Below are positions 1 through 6,884 of a stretch of DNA of 15,527 nucleotides, piece by piece (positions within the stretch are counted from its first letter, which is position 1; every line of letters starts with the position of its first letter). The DNA comes from CAYQQU01 sp964419545. GTDB taxonomy: Bacteria; Bacteroidota; Bacteroidia; Chitinophagales; Saprospiraceae. The notes below the pieces were generated by a model. That model worked only from the letters and a program-made list of their open reading frames with translations. It made no database searches and was not told the origin of the DNA. A program made the translations under genes and the position numbers. Location of the stretch: positions 1 to 15,527 of the forward strand of contig CAYQQU010000099.1 in assembly GCA_964419545.1 (NCBI GenBank). The letters are read 5' to 3'.

Positions 1-120
1 AACCCAAAATCTGAGTTTTTCGCTTCAAAAGCACTACCTCCAAACAAGCTCTTAATATGGAGTTGATATACGGCCTACAACATCAGCTACCTGTCCATGC
101 CTCCCCTCCGCAACAGATGA

Positions 121-142
121 ATCCCTTGAACAATCCGGGTTA
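121..142 (-). repeat. Copy of dispersed TAACCCGGATT repeat at a gene 3' end
   Basis: Read on the minus strand this 22-nt stretch begins TAACCCGGATTGTTCAAGGG. It matches the terminal repeats at 4471-4492 (18 of 22 positions) and 4616-4637, and shares its first 11 bases with 11034-11044. The first three bases are the stop codon of the neighbouring 216-residue gene. The matches were seen directly; that this is one repeat family is inference. Confidence 0.5.
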
Positions 143-790
143 AACCGTCGGCACCCGCAAGCGCGTGTACAGCTCCCGGCAGGTATCGAAAAAGCTGCCC
201 ATCTCCGCCGGCGGCGTCAGCTGGCCCAGCCGGTAGATCACCAGGAGGTGGTGCAGCCCCTCGATGGTCCAGCCGTCTTCGTAAGAAAGGAAGTGGAGCA
301 GGGGCGGGCTGAAGAAGGCGTGGGTAAAGTCGGGATCTTTGGCGCGCACGGTGTACAGGCGCTCGAAAGCGGCGTGCTTGGGAAAGGCCACGGGGTGGGT
401 GTCCCGCCAGAAGGCTGTCCATTCCGAGTCTTCGTTGCGGGGGCGGATGATGAACTCGGGCAATTCGAGGTAATTGGAATTGGCGAAAAAGGCGGTCTGC
501 ATGGTCCAGTGCGGGCGGGAATATTTGGGGCCGGGCAGTAGTTTGAGGAAGTGGAAATCGAAAACGTAAAACTCCTCTTCGCCCCATTCGTCGGTGCGAT
601 GCAGGGCATTGGCGCTGCGCCGCACCGTCTTGCCGCGGTAGAGTTCGAAGTCGCGCAACAGCCGGTAGATCTCCGGACAGCCGCCGGGCTGAAAGCGAAA
701 CCGCTCCCGGTACGCTACCCGCCGCAGGGAGTGTTTTCGCACGCTCGACCAAAAGATATTCACCAAATCCAGCATCGGCAATACTATCAA
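140..790 (-). CDS. Hypothetical protein, 216 residues
   Basis: I do not recognise a named family. The predicted protein is soluble, with no signal peptide or membrane segment, and is rich in aromatic residues (FYVFDFHFLKLLPG, LPEFIIRPRNED, WTAFWRDTHPVAFP). The pattern of a Phe-rich FDFHF strand, then a QTAFF strand, then LPEFIIRP resembles the extracytoplasmic or soluble domain of Bacteroidota proteins that monitor small cell-surface or galactose-type ligands, but I cannot assign it. ATG at 788-790 is used; a second in-frame ATG five codons later (773-775) could also start it. No Shine-Dalgarno is visible, as is usual in Bacteroidota. It lies downstream of the osmolyte ABC operon on the same strand but 145 bases away, so co-transcription is possible and unproven. 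Its stop codon is part of a dispersed repeat. The reading frame follows the GC-rich third-position bias of its neighbours, which supports it being real. Confidence 0.7.
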   Translation of the reverse strand: MIVLPMLDLVNIFWSSVRKHSLRRVAYRERFRFQPGGCPEIYRLLRDFELYRGKTVRRSANALHRTDEWGEEEFYVFDFHFLKLLPGPKYSRPHWTMQTAFFANSNYLELPEFIIRPRNEDSEWTAFWRDTHPVAFPKHAAFERLYTVRAKDPDFTHAFFSPPLLHFLSYEDGWTIEGLHHLLVIYRLGQLTPPAEMGSFFDTCRELYTRLRVPTV

Positions 791-934
791 TAGGATGCAA
801 AATTAACCCGAAAATAGCGGACCTGCTAAGCGGATGGCAAAAAGCATGATTTCCGGGTTGGCCCCGGCCGGCATTTCTTTCGTTCCCAAATGGAAATACC
901 CTGCCGTGTTGGTCATAGCCTGATGACGTTGACC

Positions 935-2488
935 CTACCGGGCCATCCTGCGCAGGTCGCCGATCGTCTCCAGCTCGTATTCTTTGGCTGTTTCCTCCCG
1001 CACCATCAGGGCGTAGGTATTATTGAAGCCGAGGGGTTTCAGCCATTCCAGGTTAAACTGTTCGCGGCATTCGTCCTGCACGTATTCGTAAACGGCCTGG
1101 CGGTTGCTGATGATGCGGTTGACCGTGCTGTCGGGGGGGCTGAGCAACACCAGGAGTCCGGTGCCGGTATATTCGGGGTAGAGGTCGATATCTCCCCGGC
1201 GCAGGGCTTCGAAGCAGATTTTGGTGCCGCCCAGTCCGGGTTGTTTCACCACATCCAGATTGGTGTGCCCCTCCACGAGCTGGGCGAAGAGTTCGTTGAG
1301 GATATAGCCTTCGGTAAAGTTTTTGGAACCGATGGTGATTTCGGGCCCGCCCTGCGCGAGGTCGGGGCGCCGCAGGCCCAGCGAGTCCAGGTAATCGCGG
1401 GCTACCGTTGCCGGCGGCACTTTACCGTGGTCGACGCGGTAGTTCATCCTGGCCATCGCGTCGTTGTCGATGCGCCCGGCCAGTAGGTTGAGCACCGAAT
1501 CGAGCGCCGGGTGGGCGTCGAGGGTGGCGCTGCGCACCAGGGGCGCCGCGTAATACGGCGGGAAAGCGTTTTTGTCGTCTTCGAGGGTGGTCAGGTTGAA
1601 GGCCTGGATACGGCCGTCGGTGGAGTAGCCGCTGATGACGTCTACTTCGCCGTTCTTGACGGCTTTGTACATCAGGGCGACGCTCATCGTGCTGATCTCG
1701 AACCGGATGTCGTACACTTCCCTGAGCTTCTCGTATCCGTCGCGGCGCCCGGCAAATTCGGGGTCGAAGCCGGCTTCGATGCCTGGCCGCTGCCGTTGCG
1801 AGAGGTAGTAGCCACCGCCCAGCAGCGGGACCAGGAGGAGCAGGCTCAGGCTGACCCATCCCAGGCGGCGGGCGGGCAGGCGCTGCATGACGGCGAGGCC
1901 CTGGTCAAAGGCGATGGCCAGCAGCGCCGCCGGGATGGCGCCGCCCAGGATCTTGGTGCTGTTGTTGAGGTTGATCCCTTCGAAGATGAAGGTGCCCAGC
2001 CCGCCGGCGCCGATGTACGCCGCCAGCGTGGCGATGCCGACATTGATGACCGTAGCGGTGCGGATACCTGCGAAGATGACCGGCACGGCCAGCGGCAATT
2101 CCACGCGCATCAGCACCTGCCAGTCGGTCATCCCCATGCCGACGGCCGCTTCGCGCACCGGCGCGTCGATCTCCTGGATGCCGGTATAGGTGTTGCGCAG
2201 TATGGGCAGCAAGGCGTAGAGGAGCAGCGCAAAGATGGCCGGCTTGACGCCGATGCCCATAATGGGGATCATAAAGCCGAGCAGCGCCAGGCTGGGAATC
2301 GTTTGTAAGATACTGGCGAAACCGAGCACGCTTCCGGAAAAGCGGGCGCGCCGGGTGATGAAAATGCCGGAAGGCACCGCGATGAGGATGGCCAGGAGCA
2401 GAGATACGCCGGTGAGCAGGATGTGTTCAAAAACCTGGTTGAGCAGCTCGGCGCGGTTATTGTTGAAAAAATCCAGCAATTCGGTCAT
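935..2488 (-). CDS. Glycine betaine/choline ABC transporter, permease fused to a circularly permuted substrate-binding domain
   Basis: Of 517 residues, about 1-205 form an OpuCB/ProW-type permease: several membrane segments and the EAA loop REAAVGMGMTDWQVLMRVEL near 112-131 that docks on the ATPase. A further hydrophobic segment (about 210-229) anchors the external part. Residues 238-370 (AGFDPEFAGR, GEVDVISGYSTDGRI, FPPYYAAPLVR, then VARDYL) are what is normally the second half of an OpuBC/OsmoF-type binding protein. Residues 382-517 (ITIGSKNFTEGYILNEL, GLGGTKICFEAL, DLYPEYTGTGLL, LGFNNTYALMVR) are what is normally the first half. The order is therefore swapped, joined by a short linker (LGLRRPDLAQGG). 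Permease-binding protein fusions are known, for example in streptococci, and swapped halves are described for OpuAC relative to ProX. The fused gene gives one membrane protein that would capture a quaternary-ammonium osmolyte and pass it inward. Its ATG overlaps the stop of the ATPase gene (ATGA), so the two are an operon. Confidence 0.9.
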   Translation of the reverse strand: MTELLDFFNNNRAELLNQVFEHILLTGVSLLLAILIAVPSGIFITRRARFSGSVLGFASILQTIPSLALLGFMIPIMGIGVKPAIFALLLYALLPILRNTYTGIQEIDAPVREAAVGMGMTDWQVLMRVELPLAVPVIFAGIRTATVINVGIATLAAYIGAGGLGTFIFEGINLNNSTKILGGAIPAALLAIAFDQGLAVMQRLPARRLGWVSLSLLLLVPLLGGGYYLSQRQRPGIEAGFDPEFAGRRDGYEKLREVYDIRFEISTMSVALMYKAVKNGEVDVISGYSTDGRIQAFNLTTLEDDKNAFPPYYAAPLVRSATLDAHPALDSVLNLLAGRIDNDAMARMNYRVDHGKVPPATVARDYLDSLGLRRPDLAQGGPEITIGSKNFTEGYILNELFAQLVEGHTNLDVVKQPGLGGTKICFEALRRGDIDLYPEYTGTGLLVLLSPPDSTVNRIISNRQAVYEYVQDECREQFNLEWLKPLGFNNTYALMVREETAKEYELETIGDLRRMAR

Positions 2489-3450
2489 GGTGATGCTTTG
2501 CGTGCCTGCCGGAAAGTATCGAGCAGGTTTTTCAGGTAAAAAACTTTTTCCCGTCCGTCGACTTCCACCCGGGCGGCTGCGTTGGCGCCCATCTGGCGGG
2601 TGAGGCGCGCCATGGCCCGCAGCACGGTGGTTTCCGGTTTTATCTGGATCAGCGATTCGTCGGCGGGCTGGTGGTGGGGAAGGTCGTCGAATAACTCGCC
2701 GACGGTGACGGCGCCGAGCTCCAGCTGAAAGGCTTTTTCGGCGATGAACTGCCGGACGAAGTCGTTGGCCGGCTGGTAGAGCAGTTCGTGGGGCGGGCCC
2801 AGCTGCTGGGTGCGGCCGGCGTCGAGCAGGCAGATCAGGTCGGCCATCTCGAAGGCTTCCTCCAGGTCGTGGGTCACCAGGATGATCGTCTTGCGCTGCA
2901 TGGCTTCCAGCTCCATGAATTCGCGGCGGATGTTGCGCCGCGTCACCGGATCGAGAGCGCCGAAGGGTTCGTCCATGAGGATGATGGGCGGATCGGCGGC
3001 GAGGGCGCGGGCGATGCCGACGCGTTGCTGCTGGCCGCCGCTGAGCTGGTGCGGATACTGGTCGGCGTACTGATCGGGCGGCAGGGCCAGTTGTTCGAGC
3101 AGTTCGTAGGTGCGCTTCCGGATGCGGTCGGCCTTCCAGCCCACCAGCCGGGGCACTACGGCGATGTTCTCCGCGGCGGTATAGTGCGGGAAGAGGCCGA
3201 TATCCTGAATGATGTAGCCCATGCGGCGGCGCAGTTCCACGGGCGAATAGCTCATGGCGTCTTCCCCGTCGATGTCGATAGCTCCGGAGGTCGGCTCGAT
3301 CAGCCGGTTGACCATGCGCAAGGTGGTGGTTTTGCCGCTGCCGCTGGTGCCGACGAGGGCGAGCGTCTGGCCGGCGTCGACCTGGAACGAGACGCGGTCG
3401 ACGGCGAGGGTTGCTTCAAAACGCCTGGTGAGATCGGTTACGGTAATCAT
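2485..3450 (-). CDS. Glycine betaine/choline ABC transporter ATP-binding protein (OpuCA/ProV type)
   Basis: This 321-residue cytoplasmic ATPase powers osmolyte uptake through the permease encoded next to it. Visible motifs are Walker A GTSGSGKT (34-41), the Q-loop at Q82, the signature LSGGQ (136-140), Walker B ILMDE (157-161) and the switch histidine in LVTHD (H194). The LFPHYTAAENIAVVPRL segment is typical of the OpuCA/ProV group. The last 70 or so residues (about 250-321, including IKPETTVLRAM and EKVFYLKNLLD) look like a shortened CBS-type regulatory tail; in OpuA-type systems such domains sense ionic strength. I chose ATG at 3448-3450 (MITVTDLTRRF) over an in-frame TTG four codons upstream because homologues begin here. 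The stop overlaps the start of the permease gene by 4 bases, implying coupled translation. Osmotic control is expected from the family, not shown by the sequence. Confidence 0.93.
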   Translation of the reverse strand: MITVTDLTRRFEATLAVDRVSFQVDAGQTLALVGTSGSGKTTTLRMVNRLIEPTSGAIDIDGEDAMSYSPVELRRRMGYIIQDIGLFPHYTAAENIAVVPRLVGWKADRIRKRTYELLEQLALPPDQYADQYPHQLSGGQQQRVGIARALAADPPIILMDEPFGALDPVTRRNIRREFMELEAMQRKTIILVTHDLEEAFEMADLICLLDAGRTQQLGPPHELLYQPANDFVRQFIAEKAFQLELGAVTVGELFDDLPHHQPADESLIQIKPETTVLRAMARLTRQMGANAAARVEVDGREKVFYLKNLLDTFRQARKASP

Positions 3451-3540
3451 AAAAAATGACAAGAATCATTAGAGAACCTGAAAAATGTCAGTATCCGGCT
3501 TGGGAAGATGGGGTAATTTGAAACTGAATCCTTAACCGCA

Positions 3541-3703
3541 TTAAAAGCTAAATGTCATGTTGACCATGCCTTCCTTATACGTGATCTTCGCCATCGTACT
3601 GATTCTGGTTCCGGTATACAGTGGCTTCAAAGGTATTGATAATAAAATGGGTTAGGGCAATTCCGGCGGACAAATAGTTGGCCCGGATGCCGCCAGCTCG
3701 TTT
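3541..3703 (-). pseudogene. Decayed C-terminal tail of an outer-membrane beta-barrel protein
   Basis: On the minus strand one frame reads AGGIRANYLSAGIALTHF then INTFEATVYRNQNQYDGED and hits a stop (TAA) at 3575-3577. Shifting by one base continues as TYKEGMVNMTFSF and stops at 3541-3543. Alternating short strands with a final aromatic residue (…NMTFSF-stop) are the standard ending of an outer-membrane barrel protein. No upstream portion of such a gene is present; the Crp-type gene on the other strand begins at 3750. I infer a 3' remnant of a deleted porin/FadL-like gene carrying at least one frameshift. The frame evidence was read directly; the family is a guess. Confidence 0.4.
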
Positions 3704-3708
3704 TTTGG

Positions 3709-3740
3709 TTGTCAAATAGGTCGATAGCGCGTACCTTTTG
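3709..3740 (+). promoter_or_regulatory. Possible Bacteroidota-type promoter of the Crp/Fnr gene
   Basis: TTG (3709-3711) is followed after 20 bases by TACCTTTTG (3732-3740), close to the Bacteroidota consensus TTG-N19-21-TAnnTTTG but with one extra T. It would put transcription start only a few bases before ATG 3750, so the message would be nearly leaderless. Pattern match only. Confidence 0.25.
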
Positions 3741-3749
3741 CCCAAAACG

Positions 3750-4352
3750 ATGTTCGGAAGTTTTTGGGCCTTTACCGATCCTTTGGTGCGTTTTTCTCCT
3801 AAAGAAAAGGAGCAGATCAAGCGGCGCCTCGTTCTGAGGGACGTCCCGAAGAATTATATCCTGGTCGATATCGGAGACGTCGCAAAAGAGGTCTTCTTCA
3901 TCGCAAAGGGGTGCCTGCGCTTTTATTACCTTACCGACGAGGGGCGAGAGGTGACCGGTTTCGTTTTTCAGGAAAATATGTTTGCGGGCGCACACGAGAG
4001 TTTTTTCGCCCAGCAGCCAAGTATTCAGGTCCTGGAAACGCTGGAGGATTCGACGCTGCTCGTTTTGTCGTACGATGCTCTACAAATGCTTTTTGAGACC
4101 GTTCCCGGGATGAACGTCCTGGTGCGAAAAGTTCTGGAGCAGCGCATGGCTTTCGCCCAACGTATTGTAGCTTCCCTGATCATGCATAAACCCGAGGAGC
4201 GGTACATGGCTTATCGCGAATTGCACCCCCATCTGGAAAACCGCATCCCGCAGCACGTCCTGGCTTCCTACCTGGGCATTACGCCGGTTTCGCTTAGCCG
4301 GATCCGGCGAAGGGTCTCGGAAAAAGGCAAGGGGCCGGGGAAAATCGACTGA
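3750..4352 (+). CDS. Crp/Fnr family transcriptional regulator
   Basis: This 200-residue regulator has an N-terminal cyclic-nucleotide-binding-type beta-roll (about 25-115, with VFFIAKGCLRFYYLTDEGRE at 48-67 and VTGFVFQENMF following), a dimerisation helix (about 118-145) and a C-terminal winged helix (IPQHVLASYLGITPVSLSRI, 166-185, then RRR). The roll lacks the arginine-containing phosphate-binding motif of E. coli CRP and has no Fnr-type cysteine cluster, so the ligand is unknown and may not be cAMP. This is the usual short Bacteroidota form of the family. ATG at 3750 is preferred to an in-frame TTG at 3738. It is transcribed away from the osmolyte ABC operon, with the remnant of another gene between; whether it controls that operon or the SRPBCC gene downstream cannot be told from sequence. 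Confidence 0.9.
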   Translation: MFGSFWAFTDPLVRFSPKEKEQIKRRLVLRDVPKNYILVDIGDVAKEVFFIAKGCLRFYYLTDEGREVTGFVFQENMFAGAHESFFAQQPSIQVLETLEDSTLLVLSYDALQMLFETVPGMNVLVRKVLEQRMAFAQRIVASLIMHKPEERYMAYRELHPHLENRIPQHVLASYLGITPVSLSRIRRRVSEKGKGPGKID

Positions 4353-4657
4353 TGTTTTTTGAGGATTTTCTTCTCCCATGCCCTGACGATAATAGGGTTG
4401 ATCTTTCTTTACAATTGTTAATGCGCCGGGAGGCGGAGGTCGGCAACTTTGTGGTGTAATCGGAACACGCTAACCCGGATGATTCATGGGTTCTTCGTTA
4501 TGAGCAGCCAAATGGTTGCGAGGCTTGCGTTCGCACAGGCGGGCGGCACCTGTTGCAGTCCGGTATCCCCAGATACGGTGAGTGAGCGGGGCAGCATGGC
4601 GGCCGGCAATAGACTAACCCATGAATAATCCGGGCTAAACAAAAGAGCTATCGCATT
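4353..4657. other. Intergenic region of 305 bases
   Basis: There is no convincing gene here. The first half is AT-rich with runs of T just after the Crp-type stop but no hairpin. The second half is filled by the inverted-repeat element at 4471-4637, which ends about 20 bases before the SRPBCC start codon. Confidence 0.6.
4471..4637. mobile_element. Small inverted-repeat (MITE-like) element with TA flanks
   Basis: The terminal repeats, 22 nt each at 4471-4492 (begins TAACCCGGATGATTCATGGG) and 4616-4637 (reverse complement begins TAGCCCGGATTATTCATGGG), match at 20 of 22 positions. They enclose 123 bp with no intact gene. Both ends carry TA at the outermost position, which would fit the TA target duplication of IS630/Tc1-mariner-type elements, leaving a 163-bp element. 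Each terminal repeat also contains a short dyad (AACCC…GGGTT). The family assignment is inference; the inverted repeat is seen directly. Related single copies are at 121-142 and 11034-11045. Confidence 0.5.
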
Positions 4658-5086
4658 ATGAAAGAGTTGAAAACAGAGATCATCCTCAATGCGCCGGCCG
4701 GCAAGATCTGGCGGACCCTCACCAGCTTCGAGCAGTATGGCGACTGGAACCCCTTTATCGTATCCATTCGCGGCGAAGCCCGGCCGGGAGCGCAGCTGGT
4801 CAATAAGATGATGAACGGCAAAAAGCCCGTGGTCTTCAAGCCGGTGGTGACGCGGGTAGAAGAAAACAAGGCTTTCGAATGGCTGGGCTCCGGCCTCGGA
4901 GGGCTGTTCAAGGGGCGCCACTATTTCATTCTGGAGCCCGTGAATGAGCAGCAAACCAAACTCATCCACGGCGAGCAGTTTACCGGCCTGCTCAGCGGCC
5001 CCATCATGACAATGATCGGCGACGCCACGCTGGATAACTTCCGGAAGATGAACCAGGCCCTGAAAAAACGGGTGGAGGAAAAATAG
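4658..5086 (+). CDS. SRPBCC domain-containing protein (polyketide cyclase/START-like fold)
   Basis: This 142-residue soluble protein consists of a single SRPBCC domain. The opening strand KTEIILNAPAGKIWRTLTSF, the motif YGDWNPFIVSIRGEARPG, the mid strands VVTRVEENKAFEWLG, and the C-terminal long helix (IMTMIGDATLDNFRKMNQAL, then KKRVEE) are the standard layout, with the helix closing a hydrophobic ligand pocket. Family members bind or transform small hydrophobic ligands, but nothing here names the ligand. The length is typical for the family. It begins about 20 bases after the 4471-4637 repeat element and ends 15 bases from the convergent secreted-protein gene. No Shine-Dalgarno precedes the ATG. 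The fold is well supported; the function is unknown. Confidence 0.88.
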   Translation: MKELKTEIILNAPAGKIWRTLTSFEQYGDWNPFIVSIRGEARPGAQLVNKMMNGKKPVVFKPVVTRVEENKAFEWLGSGLGGLFKGRHYFILEPVNEQQTKLIHGEQFTGLLSGPIMTMIGDATLDNFRKMNQALKKRVEEK

Positions 5087-5101
5087 CGGCCGCAACGGAC
5101 G

Positions 5102-5734
5102 TTATTCCAGCTCGACCAACCCGTTCAGGAATTGCTCGATATCCTGGTAATTCTCGTTAAACAGGTTTCTTCCCGTGTAGACCTGCAACTGAATCGTACC
5201 CTCCTCATTCGAATAATAATAGCCGAGAAAGGTGAAATCCATGCGCTGGATGGCGCCCGACATTTCCATGGCGTAAACCTTGAGGCCGTTGACCATGCGG
5301 TATTCTTCCTTGGTGATCTTGATGTTGGGCGACACCAGGCGGGCGTTTTCCAGGGCGTTGGCTTTCAGCGTTTCCATGGATACCGAGTGCGGCTCGGTGA
5401 TCATCAGCGCGTAAAGGTCGCCGCCGATTTTCTGGAATTCGTACTCGGCAACTTTGTTGTTGACGGCTTTTTCGAAACGCCATTCTTTGGGATTGATCCA
5501 CACCCCGGTCTTGAACCGGCTGCTTTCCACGAGGAAGTTGGCGTCTTTACTTTTGACGTAAACTTTTTCGTTTACCAAAACGCCCGCACCGCCTTTGGTC
5601 AGGGAATCGAGATAGGACCAGGAGCCGTCTTCGTAAAGAACGACTGCCTCTCCCTTGGAAGTGATGGCGTTGATCTGAGCCGACGCACAAATACCCAGCG
5701 TTAACAGTAATGCTGTTAATGAAACGGTTTTCAT
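5102..5734 (-). CDS. Secreted hypothetical protein, 210 residues
   Basis: The start chosen is MKTVSLTALLLTLGICASAQ, a signal peptide with an AXA-type cleavage site, rather than the longer in-frame ATG at 5917, whose extra 61 residues look non-coding and AT-rich. After the signal comes INAITSKGEAVVLYEDGSWSY, the short 'G-x-x-V-x-L-x-x-D-G-x-W' motif common near the N terminus of Bacteroidota periplasmic proteins. A domain of about 150 residues follows, rich in beta strands (VYVKSKDANFLVESS, WRFEKAV, YALMITEPHSVSMETLKANA, MDFTFLGYYYSNEEGTIQLQ), loosely like the small lipoproteins that are fitted to membrane or ligand interactions. I do not recognise a named function. It is probably periplasmic. 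The gene is convergent with the SRPBCC gene. Confidence 0.8.
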   Translation of the reverse strand: MKTVSLTALLLTLGICASAQINAITSKGEAVVLYEDGSWSYLDSLTKGGAGVLVNEKVYVKSKDANFLVESSRFKTGVWINPKEWRFEKAVNNKVAEYEFQKIGGDLYALMITEPHSVSMETLKANALENARLVSPNIKITKEEYRMVNGLKVYAMEMSGAIQRMDFTFLGYYYSNEEGTIQLQVYTGRNLFNENYQDIEQFLNGLVELE

Positions 5735-5848
5735 TGGTGTAAAAGTTAATTCTAGAAATCGAACATTTGCTTCCGAATGAACAAGTGGGGGGAAGGTAGA
5801 TTTGTTCGAAGGGGCAAGGGTTTCCGGACGAATGGTATGATGCCAGGA

Positions 5849-5856
5849 CAAAATTA
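5849..5856 (-). promoter_or_regulatory. Possible -7 box upstream of the secreted protein gene
   Basis: On the minus strand TAATTTTG matches the Bacteroidota -7 consensus TAnnTTTG exactly. It lies about 115 bases before the start codon at 5734. A clear -33 TTTG is not visible at the right distance, so support is weak. Confidence 0.25.
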
Positions 5857-5941
5857 CGATAATAAAAAAATATTCGCCATTTAATGCATACGGATAAACT
5901 GTTTTTCTGTTACGCAAATGGTTAGCGCTTGTTCGAAAGCC

Positions 5942-6736
5942 TCAGTCTCCCGCCACCAAAAACACCATCTGCCAGCGCCCGTACTTGTCTTTTTCGAAGC
6001 CGGCCCGGAAGTCGAGGGGGCTGCGCAGGTATTGGCCGAAGACGTAGGCTTCCTCGCCGCCCGGGCTGATGATCTTTACCCAGGGGTGGGTTTGCCCGGC
6101 GATGGTGCTCACCGCGGGGTTTTCCGTTACGGGCGCCTGTTCAACGATATCGTACGATAGCGTAGTCAGTATCCGGCTTTGCAGGTTGGGAGCTGAGCGC
6201 ACGCGCACGCCCGTGCCGGTGATGGCGGCATAGGTGAAAGCGTCGTATTCGTCGGGCCAGGTCGCAAAGACGTAAGGAGCGACGAAGCGCCGGCCGTTTT
6301 CCTCGAAGGCGCCGCCCAGCGTCAGCAGGCGCTCCAGCGTAGTCCAGAGGTCAGAAGAATCGGGCGACGTATCGAGCTGCCAGGTCTCCACGAAGGCGGC
6401 GACCTTATCCTCTCCGCCGAAGCCGGCCTTGATATCGGCGCTGATGTGGTCGAGCACCCCGAAGACGTCGCGCTGCCGTACGGCATTCAGCAAATCGGCC
6501 CGGTACAGGAAAAAGGTGGTGTCCAGGGGGCCTTCATCCACCGGATACAGTTTGCCCTTTTCCACGACCTGGCGGGTAGGCAGGGAATCCCATTGCTGAA
6601 GCCGGCGGGCGTATGCCTTTTGCAGCGAATCGGAGTCCAGGGGCGGCGGCGCGGCGGGAGCGGAACCGGCGTCGCCGTTGCCGCAATAAGAAAGGCAAAA
6701 AAGGAGCGGTAGGACAAACAATAGGAGGCGGCTCAT
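5942..6736 (-). CDS. Lipoprotein with C-terminal SH3-like domain
   Basis: The start chosen is MSRLLLFVLPLLFCLSYCGN (ATG at 6734-6736): a lipoprotein signal with lipobox LSYC and lipidated Cys18, so the protein of 264 residues should be anchored in the envelope. The longer in-frame start at 6841 would bury the lipobox and is unlikely. After a proline/alanine-rich linker (GSAPAAPPPLDSDS) comes an alpha-rich middle region without a recognised family (SLPTRQVVEKGKLYPVDEG, AFVETWQLDTSPDSSDLWTT). The last third, about residues 165-250, is a bacterial SH3-type domain (TGTGVRVRSAPNLQSRILTT, WVKIISPGGEEAYVFGQYL), a fold that often binds cell-wall peptides. It is divergently oriented to the giant T9SS protein gene, with 148 bases between. 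Confidence 0.85.
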   Translation of the reverse strand: MSRLLLFVLPLLFCLSYCGNGDAGSAPAAPPPLDSDSLQKAYARRLQQWDSLPTRQVVEKGKLYPVDEGPLDTTFFLYRADLLNAVRQRDVFGVLDHISADIKAGFGGEDKVAAFVETWQLDTSPDSSDLWTTLERLLTLGGAFEENGRRFVAPYVFATWPDEYDAFTYAAITGTGVRVRSAPNLQSRILTTLSYDIVEQAPVTENPAVSTIAGQTHPWVKIISPGGEEAYVFGQYLRSPLDFRAGFEKDKYGRWQMVFLVAGD

Positions 6737-6884
6737 GGCAAATGCGGTTTTTCGTTTTCGTTGCTGAAAATTAAGGATTTTCAAGGGTAAATCGTGCATT
6801 TCCTGTTCACCCTTTGCGGTTTCTTCACTATACGATTGCAAAGCCGAAATTCAAAACAACCGCAATAATAAAACAACCTTTATT

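Noticed and set aside
1511..2308. A plus-strand open frame of 265 codons opposite the permease fusion
   Set aside because: The opposite strand encodes unmistakable permease and binding-protein motifs; this frame is low-complexity Gly/Ala/Asp/Gln.
4484..5095. A 203-codon minus-strand frame covering the SRPBCC gene and the repeat element
   Set aside because: The plus-strand SRPBCC protein is clear, and the frame's tail lies inside the repeat element.
5802..5937. TTGTTCGAA occurring twice (5802-5810 and 5929-5937) as a possible operator pair
   Set aside because: The 9-mer is short, the copies are 127 bp apart, and one sits at the end of another gene; chance is likely.
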